NCBI GenBank assembly: GCA_045591095.1
Contig: JAZNSF010000010.1
Coordinates: 1 to 30,953 of the forward strand
Reading direction: 5' to 3'
Source: SIG440 sp045591095
Lineage (GTDB): Bacteria > Bacillota > Clostridia > Monoglobales > Monoglobaceae
Length of the DNA stretch: 30,953 bases
Position numbers and translations under genes: made by a program. Under the pieces are notes generated by a model that was not told the origin of the DNA, did not search any database, and saw only the letters and a list, made by a program, of their open reading frames with translations. Shown here one piece after another: positions 7,925 through 14,964 of this stretch (positions are counted from its first letter, which is position 1; the number at the start of each line of letters is the position of its first letter).

Positions 7925-8783
7925 CAATCAGGGGGACGGTTCTCTCGATTGACAATTTGAGAAGTTTGTGATATAGTTAGGTTGAGGTGATTTTTTATGC
8001 CGAGGAAACCAAGAGAAAAAAGTAGTAGTGGCATATATCATATAATGCTTAGAGGTATTAATCAGCAAAGTATTTTTGAGGATGTAGAGGACTACCTTAA
8101 GTTTCTTGAGATTTTAGAAAAATACAAGCCAATTTGCCAATACAAAGTTTTTGCGTATTGTCTGATGTCAAATCATATACATCTGCTGTTAAAAATTGAA
8201 GATGTCGAGTTGGATTTAACCATGAAACGATTAGCGGGAAGCTATGCTCAGTGGTATAACTGGAAGTATTATCGAAAGGGACACGTTTTTCAAGATAGAT
8301 TCAGAAGTGAGCCGATAGAGGAGGATTCTTATTTTTTAACAGTTCTTAGATATATACATCAAAATCCCATCAAGGCGGGACTTGCAAGGCTGCTTGAAGA
8401 ATATCAGTTTTGCAGTTATTTTGATTATTTTTGCAATGAGAGTAGCCTATTAGATATGGATTTTGCGTTCTCTATACTTAGTAAGGAAGATTTTATTGCG
8501 TTTAACAATCAGCATAATACTGATGTATGTTTGGAATTAGATTCATCTAAAAGTAATATAAATGATATTGATGCAAAGAAAATGATTAAAAGAATTTCAA
8601 ACTGTGATAATATAGCTGAATTCCAAAAATTGCCGAAAGAACAACGTGAAAAATACATACTAAAAATGAAAGAAAGTGGAATTTCTATAAGGCAGATCAG
8701 CAGATTGACCGGAACAAGCTTTTATCTGGCGAGAAAGCTTTGAAATAATGCGATTTCAATCGGGAGAACCGTCCCTCTGATTG
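7925..8783 (+). mobile_element. RAYT unit bounded by 28-base inverted repeats
   Basis: The left repeat (7925-7952) and right repeat (8756-8783) are inverted copies matching at 26 of 28 bases, with the core GGGACGGTTCTC. They enclose a single gene for a Y1 (HUH) transposase. More CTGATTG fragments follow to about 8820. This is the arrangement of REP-associated tyrosine transposases and their palindromic sites rather than a classical DDE element. Confidence 0.85.
7997..8743 (+). CDS. REP-associated tyrosine transposase (Y1/IS200-like HUH family)
   Basis: The 248-residue product begins with the RAYT signature MPRKPR....YHIMLRGINQQ. It has the HUH metal motif in CLMSNHIHLLLK and the catalytic Tyr region around SYAQWYNWKY, followed by GHVFQDRF and LRYIHQNPIKAGL. 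The C-terminus (GISIRQISRLTGTSFYLARK) is a helix-turn-helix-like DNA-binding tail. Such enzymes nick and rejoin single-stranded DNA at palindromic repeats. Here the flanking 28-base repeats are the likely substrate. GAGGTG precedes the ATG. The reading frame is intact, so the enzyme may be active. Confidence 0.93.
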   Translation: MPRKPREKSSSGIYHIMLRGINQQSIFEDVEDYLKFLEILEKYKPICQYKVFAYCLMSNHIHLLLKIEDVELDLTMKRLAGSYAQWYNWKYYRKGHVFQDRFRSEPIEEDSYFLTVLRYIHQNPIKAGLARLLEEYQFCSYFDYFCNESSLLDMDFAFSILSKEDFIAFNNQHNTDVCLELDSSKSNINDIDAKKMIKRISNCDNIAEFQKLPKEQREKYILKMKESGISIRQISRLTGTSFYLARKL

Positions 8784-8928
8784 CCTGATTGCCTCTGATT
8801 GACGCCCCTCCGATTGATTGCCACCCGTGTCTCTTGATGCCCATACCCTGAAATATTTACCACTTGTGGTGAAGAAGGACGATATGCTAGAATAAGATAT
8901 AGTATATTTAGCTTTAGGGGGACTGAAT

Positions 8929-10359
8929 TTGAAACGAAAGAGTGGAGTATTATTACATATTTCGTCGCTTTGGGGAGAGTTTTCGTGCGGGAGTTTTGGC
9001 GATGCGGCAAGGGCGTTTGTGGACTTTTTGAAGGAGTCGGGGTTTTCGTATTGGCAAGTGCTGCCTTTTTGTCCGGTTGATGATTTTAATTCGCCGTACA
9101 AGTCGTACTCGACATTTGCGGGGAATCTTTATTTTGTGGACCTTGAGGCCTTGTGCAAAAAGGGACTTTTGACAAGGGAGGAACTGGAGGGGGCAAAACA
9201 GCAAACACCGTACCTTTGCGAATTTGAGAGGTTACGGAGCGAGCGGTTTGAGCTTTTGCGGCTAGCCTCAAAGCGAGTTCAAGATAGGCGCAAAATTGAA
9301 GATTTTATTTCTGAAAGACCTTATATACAAAGTTACTGCAAATTTATGACGCTTAAAATGGCAAATGGGCAAAGAAGTTGGCAGGAGTGGGATGTATACG
9401 ACATTGACGAGGAAATTCTTTTTGCACATAAGTTTATTCAGTACGAATTTTTTAAGCAGTGGAAAGAAGTAAAGCTTTATGCAAATGGCAAAGGAATAGA
9501 GATAATCGGGGATATTCCGTTTTATGTAGCGCCTGACAGCTCAGACGTGTGGGAAAACAGGGAGCAGTTTTTGCTTGACGAAAAAGGATATCCGACCATG
9601 CTTGCAGGTGTGCCCCCAGACTATTTTTCGCCCGACGGGCAGCTTTGGGGAAATCCACTTTATAATTGGGAAAGGAAGAAAGCGGATGGATACAGGTGGT
9701 GGTGCGACAGGGCAAGGGCGGCGCTTGAACTTTTTGATGGGGTGAGGATTGACCATTTTCGTGCGTTTGAATCGTTTTGGGCGGTGGAAGCGGGCGAAAA
9801 AACTGCTAGACGCGGCAAATGGGAAAAAGCGCCGGGAATGGACGTAGTCAAGAGAATAAAGGATGCGGCAAATGGGAAACTGATAATTGCCGAGGATTTA
9901 GGCATTATTACTCCCGAGGTTGAGAAGTTGGTTCGGGAAAGCGGATTTCCTGGAATGAGGGTTTTTCAGTTTGGATTTTTTGGCGGGGAGTCAACCCACA
10001 AGCCGCATAATTATCCTCAAAACTCAATTGCGTACAGCGGAACACACGACAACAACACCTTGCTTGGGTATTTGTGGGAGCTGGACGAGAATACAAGGCG
10101 GGATATGCTGCTTTATTGTGGTTACAGGGATTGGGACTGCAACAAGGGACTTTCGGCTATACTCCGTGCAATTTGGGCAAGTCATGCTGGGGTGGTGATA
10201 TTTCCTCTTCAGGACCTTTTGGGGTTTGGAGGGGATACAAGGATTAACTTCCCCGGGAAAGCAGATGGCAACTGGCGATGGCGCGTGACAAAAGAGCAAC
10301 TTGATGGGATTGACAGGGGGTATTTCAGGCAGTTTAACGAAATTTATGGCAGAATATAA
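8929..10359 (+). CDS. malQ: 4-alpha-glucanotransferase (amylomaltase, GH77)
   Basis: MalQ moves alpha-1,4-glucan segments between chains and releases glucose, in maltodextrin or glycogen use. The 476 residues cover a whole GH77 domain: SPYKSYSTFAGN near the start, GDIPFYVAPDSSDVW, PPDYFSPDGQLWGNPLYNW, the nucleophile in VRIDHFR (D275), the acid/base in IIAEDLG (E322), and the stabilising Asp in SGTHDNNT (D374). The start is TTG, chosen because AGGGGGA lies a few bases upstream and the homologous N-terminus begins there. No other maltodextrin gene is adjacent. The IS3 element begins 19 bases after the stop, so any native terminator is lost or lies beyond it. Confidence 0.96.
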   Translation: MKRKSGVLLHISSLWGEFSCGSFGDAARAFVDFLKESGFSYWQVLPFCPVDDFNSPYKSYSTFAGNLYFVDLEALCKKGLLTREELEGAKQQTPYLCEFERLRSERFELLRLASKRVQDRRKIEDFISERPYIQSYCKFMTLKMANGQRSWQEWDVYDIDEEILFAHKFIQYEFFKQWKEVKLYANGKGIEIIGDIPFYVAPDSSDVWENREQFLLDEKGYPTMLAGVPPDYFSPDGQLWGNPLYNWERKKADGYRWWCDRARAALELFDGVRIDHFRAFESFWAVEAGEKTARRGKWEKAPGMDVVKRIKDAANGKLIIAEDLGIITPEVEKLVRESGFPGMRVFQFGFFGGESTHKPHNYPQNSIAYSGTHDNNTLLGYLWELDENTRRDMLLYCGYRDWDCNKGLSAILRAIWASHAGVVIFPLQDLLGFGGDTRINFPGKADGNWRWRVTKEQLDGIDRGYFRQFNEIYGRI

Positions 10360-10417
10360 AACAAAAAGGCGGATATTTTGAAGTAGTCAATACTTTGTAG
10401 ACACAAAAAAGAATATT

Positions 10418-11356
10418 TTAAGCTGCCTGTTCAAGTCTGTATTGAACAGGCGGTTTTCTTTTTAGTTTTCGTACGGGGTTTATGTAATTAAAGTAATATA
10501 CAGCTTCGTCAATGACTTTTTGCAAGTCATCACACTTCCAATACTGGAAGTGTGATCGCAGTACATCCTTAAATCTTCCAAAGAAGGACTCAATAACTGC
10601 GTTATCTCTTGGCGTTCCTGCTCTTGACATACTTTGAACTACGTTGCATGATTTAAGTATGTTACAATAACCGGCTGATGAGTACTGTACACCTTGGTCG
10701 CTGTGCAAAAGCATGGGTGTTTCGGTACTCTTTGCTTTTTCAAGAATTCTTTTTGCCGGCTTCATAACAAGGAAATTATCAAACGTATCGCTTAATTCGT
10801 AATCAAGTATTTTGTTATTAAACAAACCCAAATAACAAGCAAAGTAATGCCATTTTCCTTTATGCTTTATGTAGGTAACATCCGTTACAATCTTTTGCAT
10901 AGGCTTATCCGCATAAAATTCCCTGCTTAATATATTTGCATATCTGTTATGTTCTGAACCTTCGGTTTCAGGATTTTTTTGTTTTCGTACATATCCTGAT
11001 ATCCCAAGTCTTTTCATTGATTTCCAGATAGATATATCTGAAACAATCCAACCATACATATTTAACAAAGTATCTGCTATAGTTCTGTAACCTTGTGATG
11101 GATAATGTGAATGTATGTCAGCAACATAATAGTCTAATTCCCGATGTTGTTTTTCATATCGATTTAATGTACCTTTTCTGTTATGCCATTTGTAGTAACC
11201 GCTACGAGAAACTTCATATACATCGCAGAGTTCCTTAATCGAATGATTAACACTTTCTTTCTCAATACAGGCAAATATTTGCTGAATTACTTTCTTTTGG
11301 CATCGCCCCTTTCGAGTTCTATGGATTTTTTTTAGTGTACAATTTTCCCATCTTTC
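10418..11356 (-). CDS. IS3-family transposase OrfB (DDE integrase), made by -1 frameshift from OrfA
   Basis: The frame is open from the slippage site at 11362-11356 to the stop at 10418 (312 residues). It contains an HTH_21-like region (SVNHSIKELCDVYEVSRSGYYKW) and the rve integrase core with the DDE triad: Asp in VTDVTY, Asp in LHSDQGVQYSS and Glu in RDNAVIESFF. The first ATG in this frame comes late (in NMYGWI), after the conserved N-terminal region. Independent initiation would therefore lose an essential part, so production as an OrfAB fusion is the sensible reading. All catalytic residues are present and no stop interrupts the frame. Confidence 0.92.
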   Translation of the reverse strand, partial: ERWENCTLKKIHRTRKGRCQKKVIQQIFACIEKESVNHSIKELCDVYEVSRSGYYKWHNRKGTLNRYEKQHRELDYYVADIHSHYPSQGYRTIADTLLNMYGWIVSDISIWKSMKRLGISGYVRKQKNPETEGSEHNRYANILSREFYADKPMQKIVTDVTYIKHKGKWHYFACYLGLFNNKILDYELSDTFDNFLVMKPAKRILEKAKSTETPMLLHSDQGVQYSSAGYCNILKSCNVVQSMSRAGTPRDNAVIESFFGRFKDVLRSHFQYWKCDDLQKVIDEAVYYFNYINPVRKLKRKPPVQYRLEQAA

Positions 11357-11646
11357 TTTAAAAGTTCTCTTTCCAACAGAGCAACTTTGTATTCGAGCTG
11401 CTCCATAGGGGTAAGTTCTTTTTTGCGATGATATTTCGCAAGAGAATTCCCCGGCTTTCGCTTGTTAACAAGAGCTTCTTCGCTGCTTTCTAAGTACTGT
11501 TTTGTCCATTTGTGTATTTGTGCATTATATATTCCTGTTTCACGTTCTAAACTTCTTGCTGTTTCTCCTGCTAAATTGCGTAAAACCAATGATAGTTTTT
11601 CTTCCTTGCTATGATTTACATTTGTTCCACCCTTTGGTCTTCCCAT
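11332..11646 (-). CDS. IS3-family transposase OrfA (helix-turn-helix protein)
   Basis: The 104-residue protein begins MGRPKGGTNVNHSKEEKLS and has an HTH_Tnp_1-like fold (GETARSLERETGIYNAQIHKW). It ends in a leucine-zipper-like helix (MEQLEYKVALLERELLKK), which in IS3 elements mediates multimerisation and contacts OrfB. ATG at 11646 is preferred over an upstream in-frame codon because AAGGGG lies about 10 bases before it. The heptamer T TTA AAG near the 3' end is a good -1 slippery site in the orfA frame. Confidence 0.92.
   Translation of the reverse strand: MGRPKGGTNVNHSKEEKLSLVLRNLAGETARSLERETGIYNAQIHKWTKQYLESSEEALVNKRKPGNSLAKYHRKKELTPMEQLEYKVALLERELLKKDGKIVH
11356..11362 (-). promoter_or_regulatory. 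Probable programmed -1 frameshift site (T TTA AAG)
   Basis: On the minus strand, codons ctt tta aag of orfA form the X XXY YYZ heptamer TTTAAAG. Slipping back one base enters the orfB frame, which is open from here to 10418. This is the standard way IS3 elements make the OrfAB transposase. Confidence 0.7.
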
Positions 11647-11752
11647 TTCTTTCAACCCCTTTTCTTTAAGTATAGCATAAAAAATGATGGCAGACACTTT
11701 TTTGTGTCTACCATCATTATATCACTTCACTTAGCGGTTGTCCTTTTTATTT

Positions 11753-11792
11753 GCAAAAAAATTCCGCACTCATCCTTAAGGTAAGCGCGGAA
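11753..11792 (-). terminator. Intrinsic terminator of the aldolase gene
   Basis: On the minus strand, TTCCGCGCTTACC pairs with GGATGAGTGCGGAA, with wobble or mismatched pairs inside the stem and TTAA as loop (11762-11792). A run of seven T follows. It lies between the fba stop and the IS3 end. Confidence 0.85.
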
Positions 11793-11805
11793 GCTTTTAG
11801 ATGAA

Positions 11806-12756
11806 TTATTTCTGCAAGTATTTTGCAACCTCAGCTGCAACCAGCTTTGTAAGTGCTTCAATGTCCATTCCAGAAGCCCCAACACCGCCCATAGAAAGGT
11901 CAGCCTTGCCGTCACTGCCAAAGAGCTTCAGCTTCTCGATAGTTGCAAGCTTAACTGCTTCAACTGCTGCAGGGATAAGGTCGATAATGCCCTTTTCCAT
12001 GCTTGAGAACTTCTTAAATTCAGCCTCAACTGCAGCAACATTTATATCAGTAAAGATATTAACCTTGCTGATACCATCCTTGATTGCCTGCTTAAAGTCT
12101 GCATTTGTAAGACCCGAGCCGCCATGAAGAACAAGCGGAACGTCAACGGTTTTAGCAATTGTACGGATTCTCTCAAAGTCAAGTTTTGGAGGAAGCTTGT
12201 ATGCACCATGGGCATTACCAACAGCAATAGCAAGTGCATCTACGCCAGTCTTTTCAACAAAGTCTTTTGCTAAGCTTGGATCTGTGAAGAACTTTGAAGG
12301 ATCTTCAAGATGTGAGCTGCCCTCAGCAGAGCCTTCATTGTCGCCAACGTGACCAAGCTCGCCCTCGATTGTCGCACCAAAAGAATGAGCAAGGTCTGCC
12401 ATTTCCTTTACTTTGCGTACATTTTCTTCGTATGTATCGGTTGAGCAATCATACATAATTGAACTAAAGCCAAGCCTTAACGCTCTTTCACAAATATCAA
12501 AAGTAAGACCGTGGTCAAGATGTACAACAACAGGAACAGACGCCTTTTTTGCCATAGGAATAAGGTAGTAAGAAACCTCATCCAAAGGGCCATATGGTAA
12601 AAGCACCTCAGCTGTACCCATAATAACCGGCGAACGCAGTGATTCCGCTGCATTGATAATACCACGAGCAAGTTCGAGATTTACTGCGTTAAAAAGACCA
12701 ACTGCATACTGACCTTTTTTCGCAGGTCTCAAAACATCATTCATATTAACTAACAT
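11806..12756 (-). CDS. fba: Class II fructose-bisphosphate aldolase
   Basis: This zinc enzyme interconverts fructose 1,6-bisphosphate with dihydroxyacetone phosphate and glyceraldehyde 3-phosphate. Family signatures in the 316 residues are the catalytic Asp and zinc His in VVVHLDHG, ELGHVGDNEG, the zinc His in VGNAHGAY and in LVLHGGSGL, and the phosphate loop NIFTDINVA. Tagatose-bisphosphate aldolases are close relatives, but no tagatose or galactitol gene is near, so glycolytic FBA is the likelier call. It has a GGAGG site, a near-consensus promoter and its own terminator, and appears monocistronic. Confidence 0.95.
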   Translation of the reverse strand: MLVNMNDVLRPAKKGQYAVGLFNAVNLELARGIINAAESLRSPVIMGTAEVLLPYGPLDEVSYYLIPMAKKASVPVVVHLDHGLTFDICERALRLGFSSIMYDCSTDTYEENVRKVKEMADLAHSFGATIEGELGHVGDNEGSAEGSSHLEDPSKFFTDPSLAKDFVEKTGVDALAIAVGNAHGAYKLPPKLDFERIRTIAKTVDVPLVLHGGSGLTNADFKQAIKDGISKVNIFTDINVAAVEAEFKKFSSMEKGIIDLIPAAVEAVKLATIEKLKLFGSDGKADLSMGGVGASGMDIEALTKLVAAEVAKYLQK

Positions 12757-12835
12757 TTTGTAATTCCTCCTTATAGAACCGCAAATTTAAAGTTAAACTT
12801 ATACAAATACGATTATTTTTCATTACTTTGACCTT

Positions 12836-12864
12836 ATTTTACAACAAATTCCCAAAAAAGTCAA
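12836..12864 (-). promoter_or_regulatory. Promoter of the aldolase gene
   Basis: On the minus strand TTGACT (12864-12859) and TAAAAT (12841-12836) are separated by 17 bases, about 80 bases upstream of the fba start. The rest of 12757-13006 is AT-rich, with no gene seen. Confidence 0.75.
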
Positions 12865-12959
12865 TACATTTCAAAGAAAAATAAAAATTTTTTCTGTGTT
12901 TTTTTCTGTTTTGCATTTATTTTTGTTGTTTTGCCATCTTTTTTTATCGTATTACAGCA

Positions 12960-12995
12960 AAAGAACAGTCCAGGATGTGTACCGGACTGTTCTTT
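12960..12995 (-). terminator. Stem-loop after trxA
   Basis: AAAGAACAGTCC (12960-12971) pairs perfectly with GGACTGTTCTTT (12984-12995) around a 12-base loop. T-rich arms make it a plausible terminator of the pspC-rubredoxin-trxA transcript. Confidence 0.8.
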
Positions 12996-13006
12996 GTTAT
13001 TTTGTG

Positions 13007-13321
13007 TTAAATCCCCAAAGCTTCTCTGATTTCTGCCTTGGGCTTTACCCCTATTGATGTTGCCACAGCCTTACCGTTTTTAAACAGCATAACCGTCGGG
13101 ACGCTCATAATATTGTATTTTGCAGCAAGTTCGCTTTCTTCATCAATATTGATTTTCCCTACCTTTGCTTGGCCCTCCAAATCTTCTGCAAGACTTCTTA
13201 TAAGAGGCGCAAGCATCCGGCAGGGGCCGCACCAGCTTGCCCAAAAGTCTACTACTACAGGGAGGTCGGATTTTAAAACCTCTGCCTCAAAATTATCCTT
13301 TGTAAAAGTCAGTTCAGCCAT
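13007..13321 (-). CDS. trxA: Thioredoxin
   Basis: This 104-residue thioredoxin has the redox motif WASWCGPC (C31, C34), the buried Asp in VVVDFWA, and the cis-proline loop SVPTVMLF. It reduces protein disulfides in the cytoplasm using thioredoxin reductase, which is not in this window. It follows the rubredoxin gene by 23 bases on the same strand, so the two are probably cotranscribed. AAGGAG precedes the ATG. Confidence 0.97.
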   Translation of the reverse strand: MAELTFTKDNFEAEVLKSDLPVVVDFWASWCGPCRMLAPLIRSLAEDLEGQAKVGKINIDEESELAAKYNIMSVPTVMLFKNGKAVATSIGVKPKAEIREALGI

Positions 13322-13344
13322 AACTTTCTCCTTAGCAAAAAATA

Positions 13345-13503
13345 TTATTCTTCTTCAAACATCTCTTTGCCAACGCCGCAAACGGGACATTCGAAGTCAT
13401 CAGGTAAATCCTCAAATTTTGTTCCGGGAGCAATTCCGTTTTCGGGGAGTCCCGCTTCTTCATTATAAACCCAGCCGCAAGGGCCGCATGCATACTTTGC
13501 CAT
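13345..13503 (-). CDS. Rubredoxin
   Basis: A 52-residue protein with the two iron-binding pairs of rubredoxin: ACGPCGW (C6, C9) and FECPVCGVGK (C39, C42), and the typical LPDDFECP before the second pair. Rubredoxin carries single electrons on a mononuclear Fe(Cys)4 centre, in anaerobes often to peroxide- or superoxide-reducing enzymes. AAAGGAGG precedes the ATG. It lies between pspC and trxA on the same strand, which suggests a small redox/stress operon. Confidence 0.95.
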   Translation of the reverse strand: MAKYACGPCGWVYNEEAGLPENGIAPGTKFEDLPDDFECPVCGVGKEMFEEE

Positions 13504-13553
13504 AGTTACATCCTCCTTTGTTTTTTATTATTTATTACCATAAACTTCTATTA

Positions 13554-13739
13554 TTATTCGGGAAACTTTGGCATAACCAATGCCGCGATTATGTATATAA
13601 GTATACCCACGCCAAACCAAATGGACAAAATTGCCCACAAAAGCCTTACTAGCGTCGCATCTATGTTAAAATACTCGGCGATACCGCCGCATACTCCGCA
13701 TATCTTTTTGTTTGTTGTTGACCTAAAAAGTCTTTTCAT
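13554..13739 (-). CDS. PspC-domain membrane protein
   Basis: A 61-residue protein made of one PspC domain: KKICGVCGGIAEYFNIDATLVRLLW, then a hydrophobic helix WAILSIWFGVGILIYIIAALVMP. PspC in proteobacteria senses envelope stress, but short single-domain versions are common in Firmicutes without known function. It is the first gene of the minus-strand group with rubredoxin and trxA, 50 bases apart, and has an AGGAGG site. No phage-shock gene is adjacent. Confidence 0.9.
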   Translation of the reverse strand: MKRLFRSTTNKKICGVCGGIAEYFNIDATLVRLLWAILSIWFGVGILIYIIAALVMPKFPE

Positions 13740-13765
13740 GAGGTTCGCCTCCTTTTCTTACCTTT

Positions 13766-13794
13766 ATTCTAATATAAAACACAAAATATGTCAA
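13766..13794 (-). promoter_or_regulatory. Promoter of the pspC-rubredoxin-trxA group
   Basis: On the minus strand TTGACA (13794-13789) and TAGAAT (13771-13766) are 17 bases apart, close upstream of pspC. Confidence 0.7.
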
Positions 13795-13838
13795 TAATAT
13801 CTTTATTTTTACAAAAACACATTTTGTTATTCTTTTGT

Positions 13839-13867
13839 TTGACAAATACCATATTTTGTGTTAGACT
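13839..13867 (+). promoter_or_regulatory. Probable promoter of nrdR
   Basis: TTGACA (13839-13844), a 17-base spacer and TAGACT (13862-13867). A second TATAAT lies at 13871-13876, but too far from this -35. It diverges from the pspC promoter about 45 bases away. Confidence 0.55.
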
Positions 13868-13904
13868 ATCTATAATAGTAAAATTAGGTTTGGAGTTGAA
13901 GTTT

Positions 13905-14360
13905 ATGCGTTGTCTATTTTGCGGACATATGGAAAGCAAAGTTATTGATTCCCGCTCTACTGAAGAGGGCACAACCATCCGCCGCCGCAGAGAATGTCTT
14001 GAATGTGGAAAGAGATTTACTACATATGAAAAAATCGAAACAATCCCTATGATTGTTGTTAAAAAAGACGGCCTTAGGGAAACCTTTGACCGCGAGAAAG
14101 TCCTGACGGGTATTCTTCGCGCCTGCGAAAAACGTCCGGTAACCCTCAGCGATATTGAAAAGCTTATTGATGATATTGAGTCAAAGCTTTACAATATGCT
14201 TGAGCGCGAAGTTACATCCGAACGTATCGGCGAAATGGTTATGGAGCGTCTTAAAGACCTTGACGATATTGCATATGTCCGTTTTGCATCGGTTTATAGA
14301 CAATTCAAGGACATAAATTCGTTTATGGATGAACTTGCAAAAATTATAAAAAAAGCTTGA
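13905..14360 (+). CDS. nrdR: Transcriptional repressor NrdR
   Basis: NrdR represses ribonucleotide reductase genes when its ATP-cone binds ATP/dATP. The 151-residue product has the usual length. The zinc ribbon is at the N-terminus (C3, C6, C31, C34, with IRRRRECLECGKRFTTYE) and the ATP-cone follows (VVKKDGLRETFDREKVLTGILRAC...). The start ATG at 13905 gives the conserved MRCLFCGH and has GGAG nearby. A longer frame upstream is not conserved. No nrd gene or obvious NrdR box is in the window. Confidence 0.97.
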   Translation: MRCLFCGHMESKVIDSRSTEEGTTIRRRRECLECGKRFTTYEKIETIPMIVVKKDGLRETFDREKVLTGILRACEKRPVTLSDIEKLIDDIESKLYNMLEREVTSERIGEMVMERLKDLDDIAYVRFASVYRQFKDINSFMDELAKIIKKA

Positions 14361-14385
14361 CAAATCAAAGGATTTGTGTTATTAT
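14357..14385 (+). promoter_or_regulatory. Promoter of the rimP-ribF operon, embedded in the nrdR stop
   Basis: TTGACA (14357-14362) overlaps the TGA stop of nrdR. A 17-base spacer leads to TATTAT (14380-14385). The fit to sigma-A is excellent, so the operon has its own start independent of nrdR. Confidence 0.85.
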
Positions 14386-14409
14386 ATCATTAACCTAAAT
14401 ATTGTTCAT

Positions 14410-14435
14410 AAGGAGTGAGGGAAACCTCGCTCCTT
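14410..14435 (+). promoter_or_regulatory. Leader stem-loop before rimP
   Basis: An 11-bp stem (one G-U pair) is closed by a GAAA tetraloop: 14410-14420 with 14425-14435, followed by TTTGC. It could be a partial attenuator or a stability element in the operon leader. A short T-run argues against full termination. Confidence 0.6.
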
Positions 14436-14464
14436 TGCTTATAAAATGAAAGGACGGTGCTATT

Positions 14465-14929
14465 ATGACCTATTCGAAGCTTGAGCTTAAGCTTTTGGAG
14501 CTTGCAAAGCCTGTAGCCAGCGAAAACGGCTGCTATATCTATGACATTGAATATGTCAAAGAAGGGAAAAACCGATTTTTAAGAATTTTTGCAGACAAGG
14601 AAGATGGTGGGATTTCGCTTAACGAATGCGAGGCGATAAACCGCACACTTAGTCAGGTTTTGGACGAAAGCGACCCAATAAGCGAAAATTATATTCTCGA
14701 AGTTTCATCCCCCGGGATTGAAAGAAGACTTCGCACATCGGAGCATTTTGAAAAATACGTGGGAGAGACGGTCGATATAGGTCTTTATCAGGCGCAAAAC
14801 GGCAGCAAAACCTTAAGCGGCAAGCTTTTGGCCTTTGATGACGGTAAGATTACCATAGAAACCGAAAATGGAAAGCAGTCAATTATGCAAAGTGAGACCA
14901 CAAGCGTAAAGCTTCACTTTGATTTTTAA
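14465..14929 (+). CDS. rimP: Ribosome maturation factor RimP
   Basis: RimP assists assembly of the 30S subunit. The 154 residues show the two-domain family pattern: N-terminal LELAKPVASENGCYIYDIEYVKEGKNRFLRIFAD, then NECEAINRTLSQVLDE and the signature YILEVSSPGIERRL. A C-terminal SH3-like part ends in VKLHFDF. It is the first gene of the operon, 35 bases ahead of nusA. AAAGGA precedes the ATG. Confidence 0.96.
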   Translation: MTYSKLELKLLELAKPVASENGCYIYDIEYVKEGKNRFLRIFADKEDGGISLNECEAINRTLSQVLDESDPISENYILEVSSPGIERRLRTSEHFEKYVGETVDIGLYQAQNGSKTLSGKLLAFDDGKITIETENGKQSIMQSETTSVKLHFDF

Positions 14930-14964
14930 ACATTAAACTAAAGGATAGGAGAGATTAAGAAAAA

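Larger units (their letters stand above)
10379..11729 (-). mobile_element. Complete IS3-family insertion sequence (1351 bases)
   Basis: Both ends begin TGAAGT, then 12 divergent bases, then GTAGACACAAAAAAG, giving imperfect terminal inverted repeats (10379-10411 and 11697-11729). Inside, orfA and orfB are in -1 relation on the minus strand, as usual for IS3. No target-site duplication is visible: GATATTT precedes and CTTAGC follows. A second copy in the same orientation ends at position 137. The element lies between malQ and the aldolase terminator. Confidence 0.93.

Noticed and set aside
13038..13505. 155-residue frame on the plus strand
   Set aside because: It is antisense to trxA and rubredoxin, both of which have clear motifs.
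13788..13904. Longer start for nrdR
   Set aside because: The extension contains the promoter and a low-complexity sequence; the zinc ribbon must begin at MRCLFCGH.
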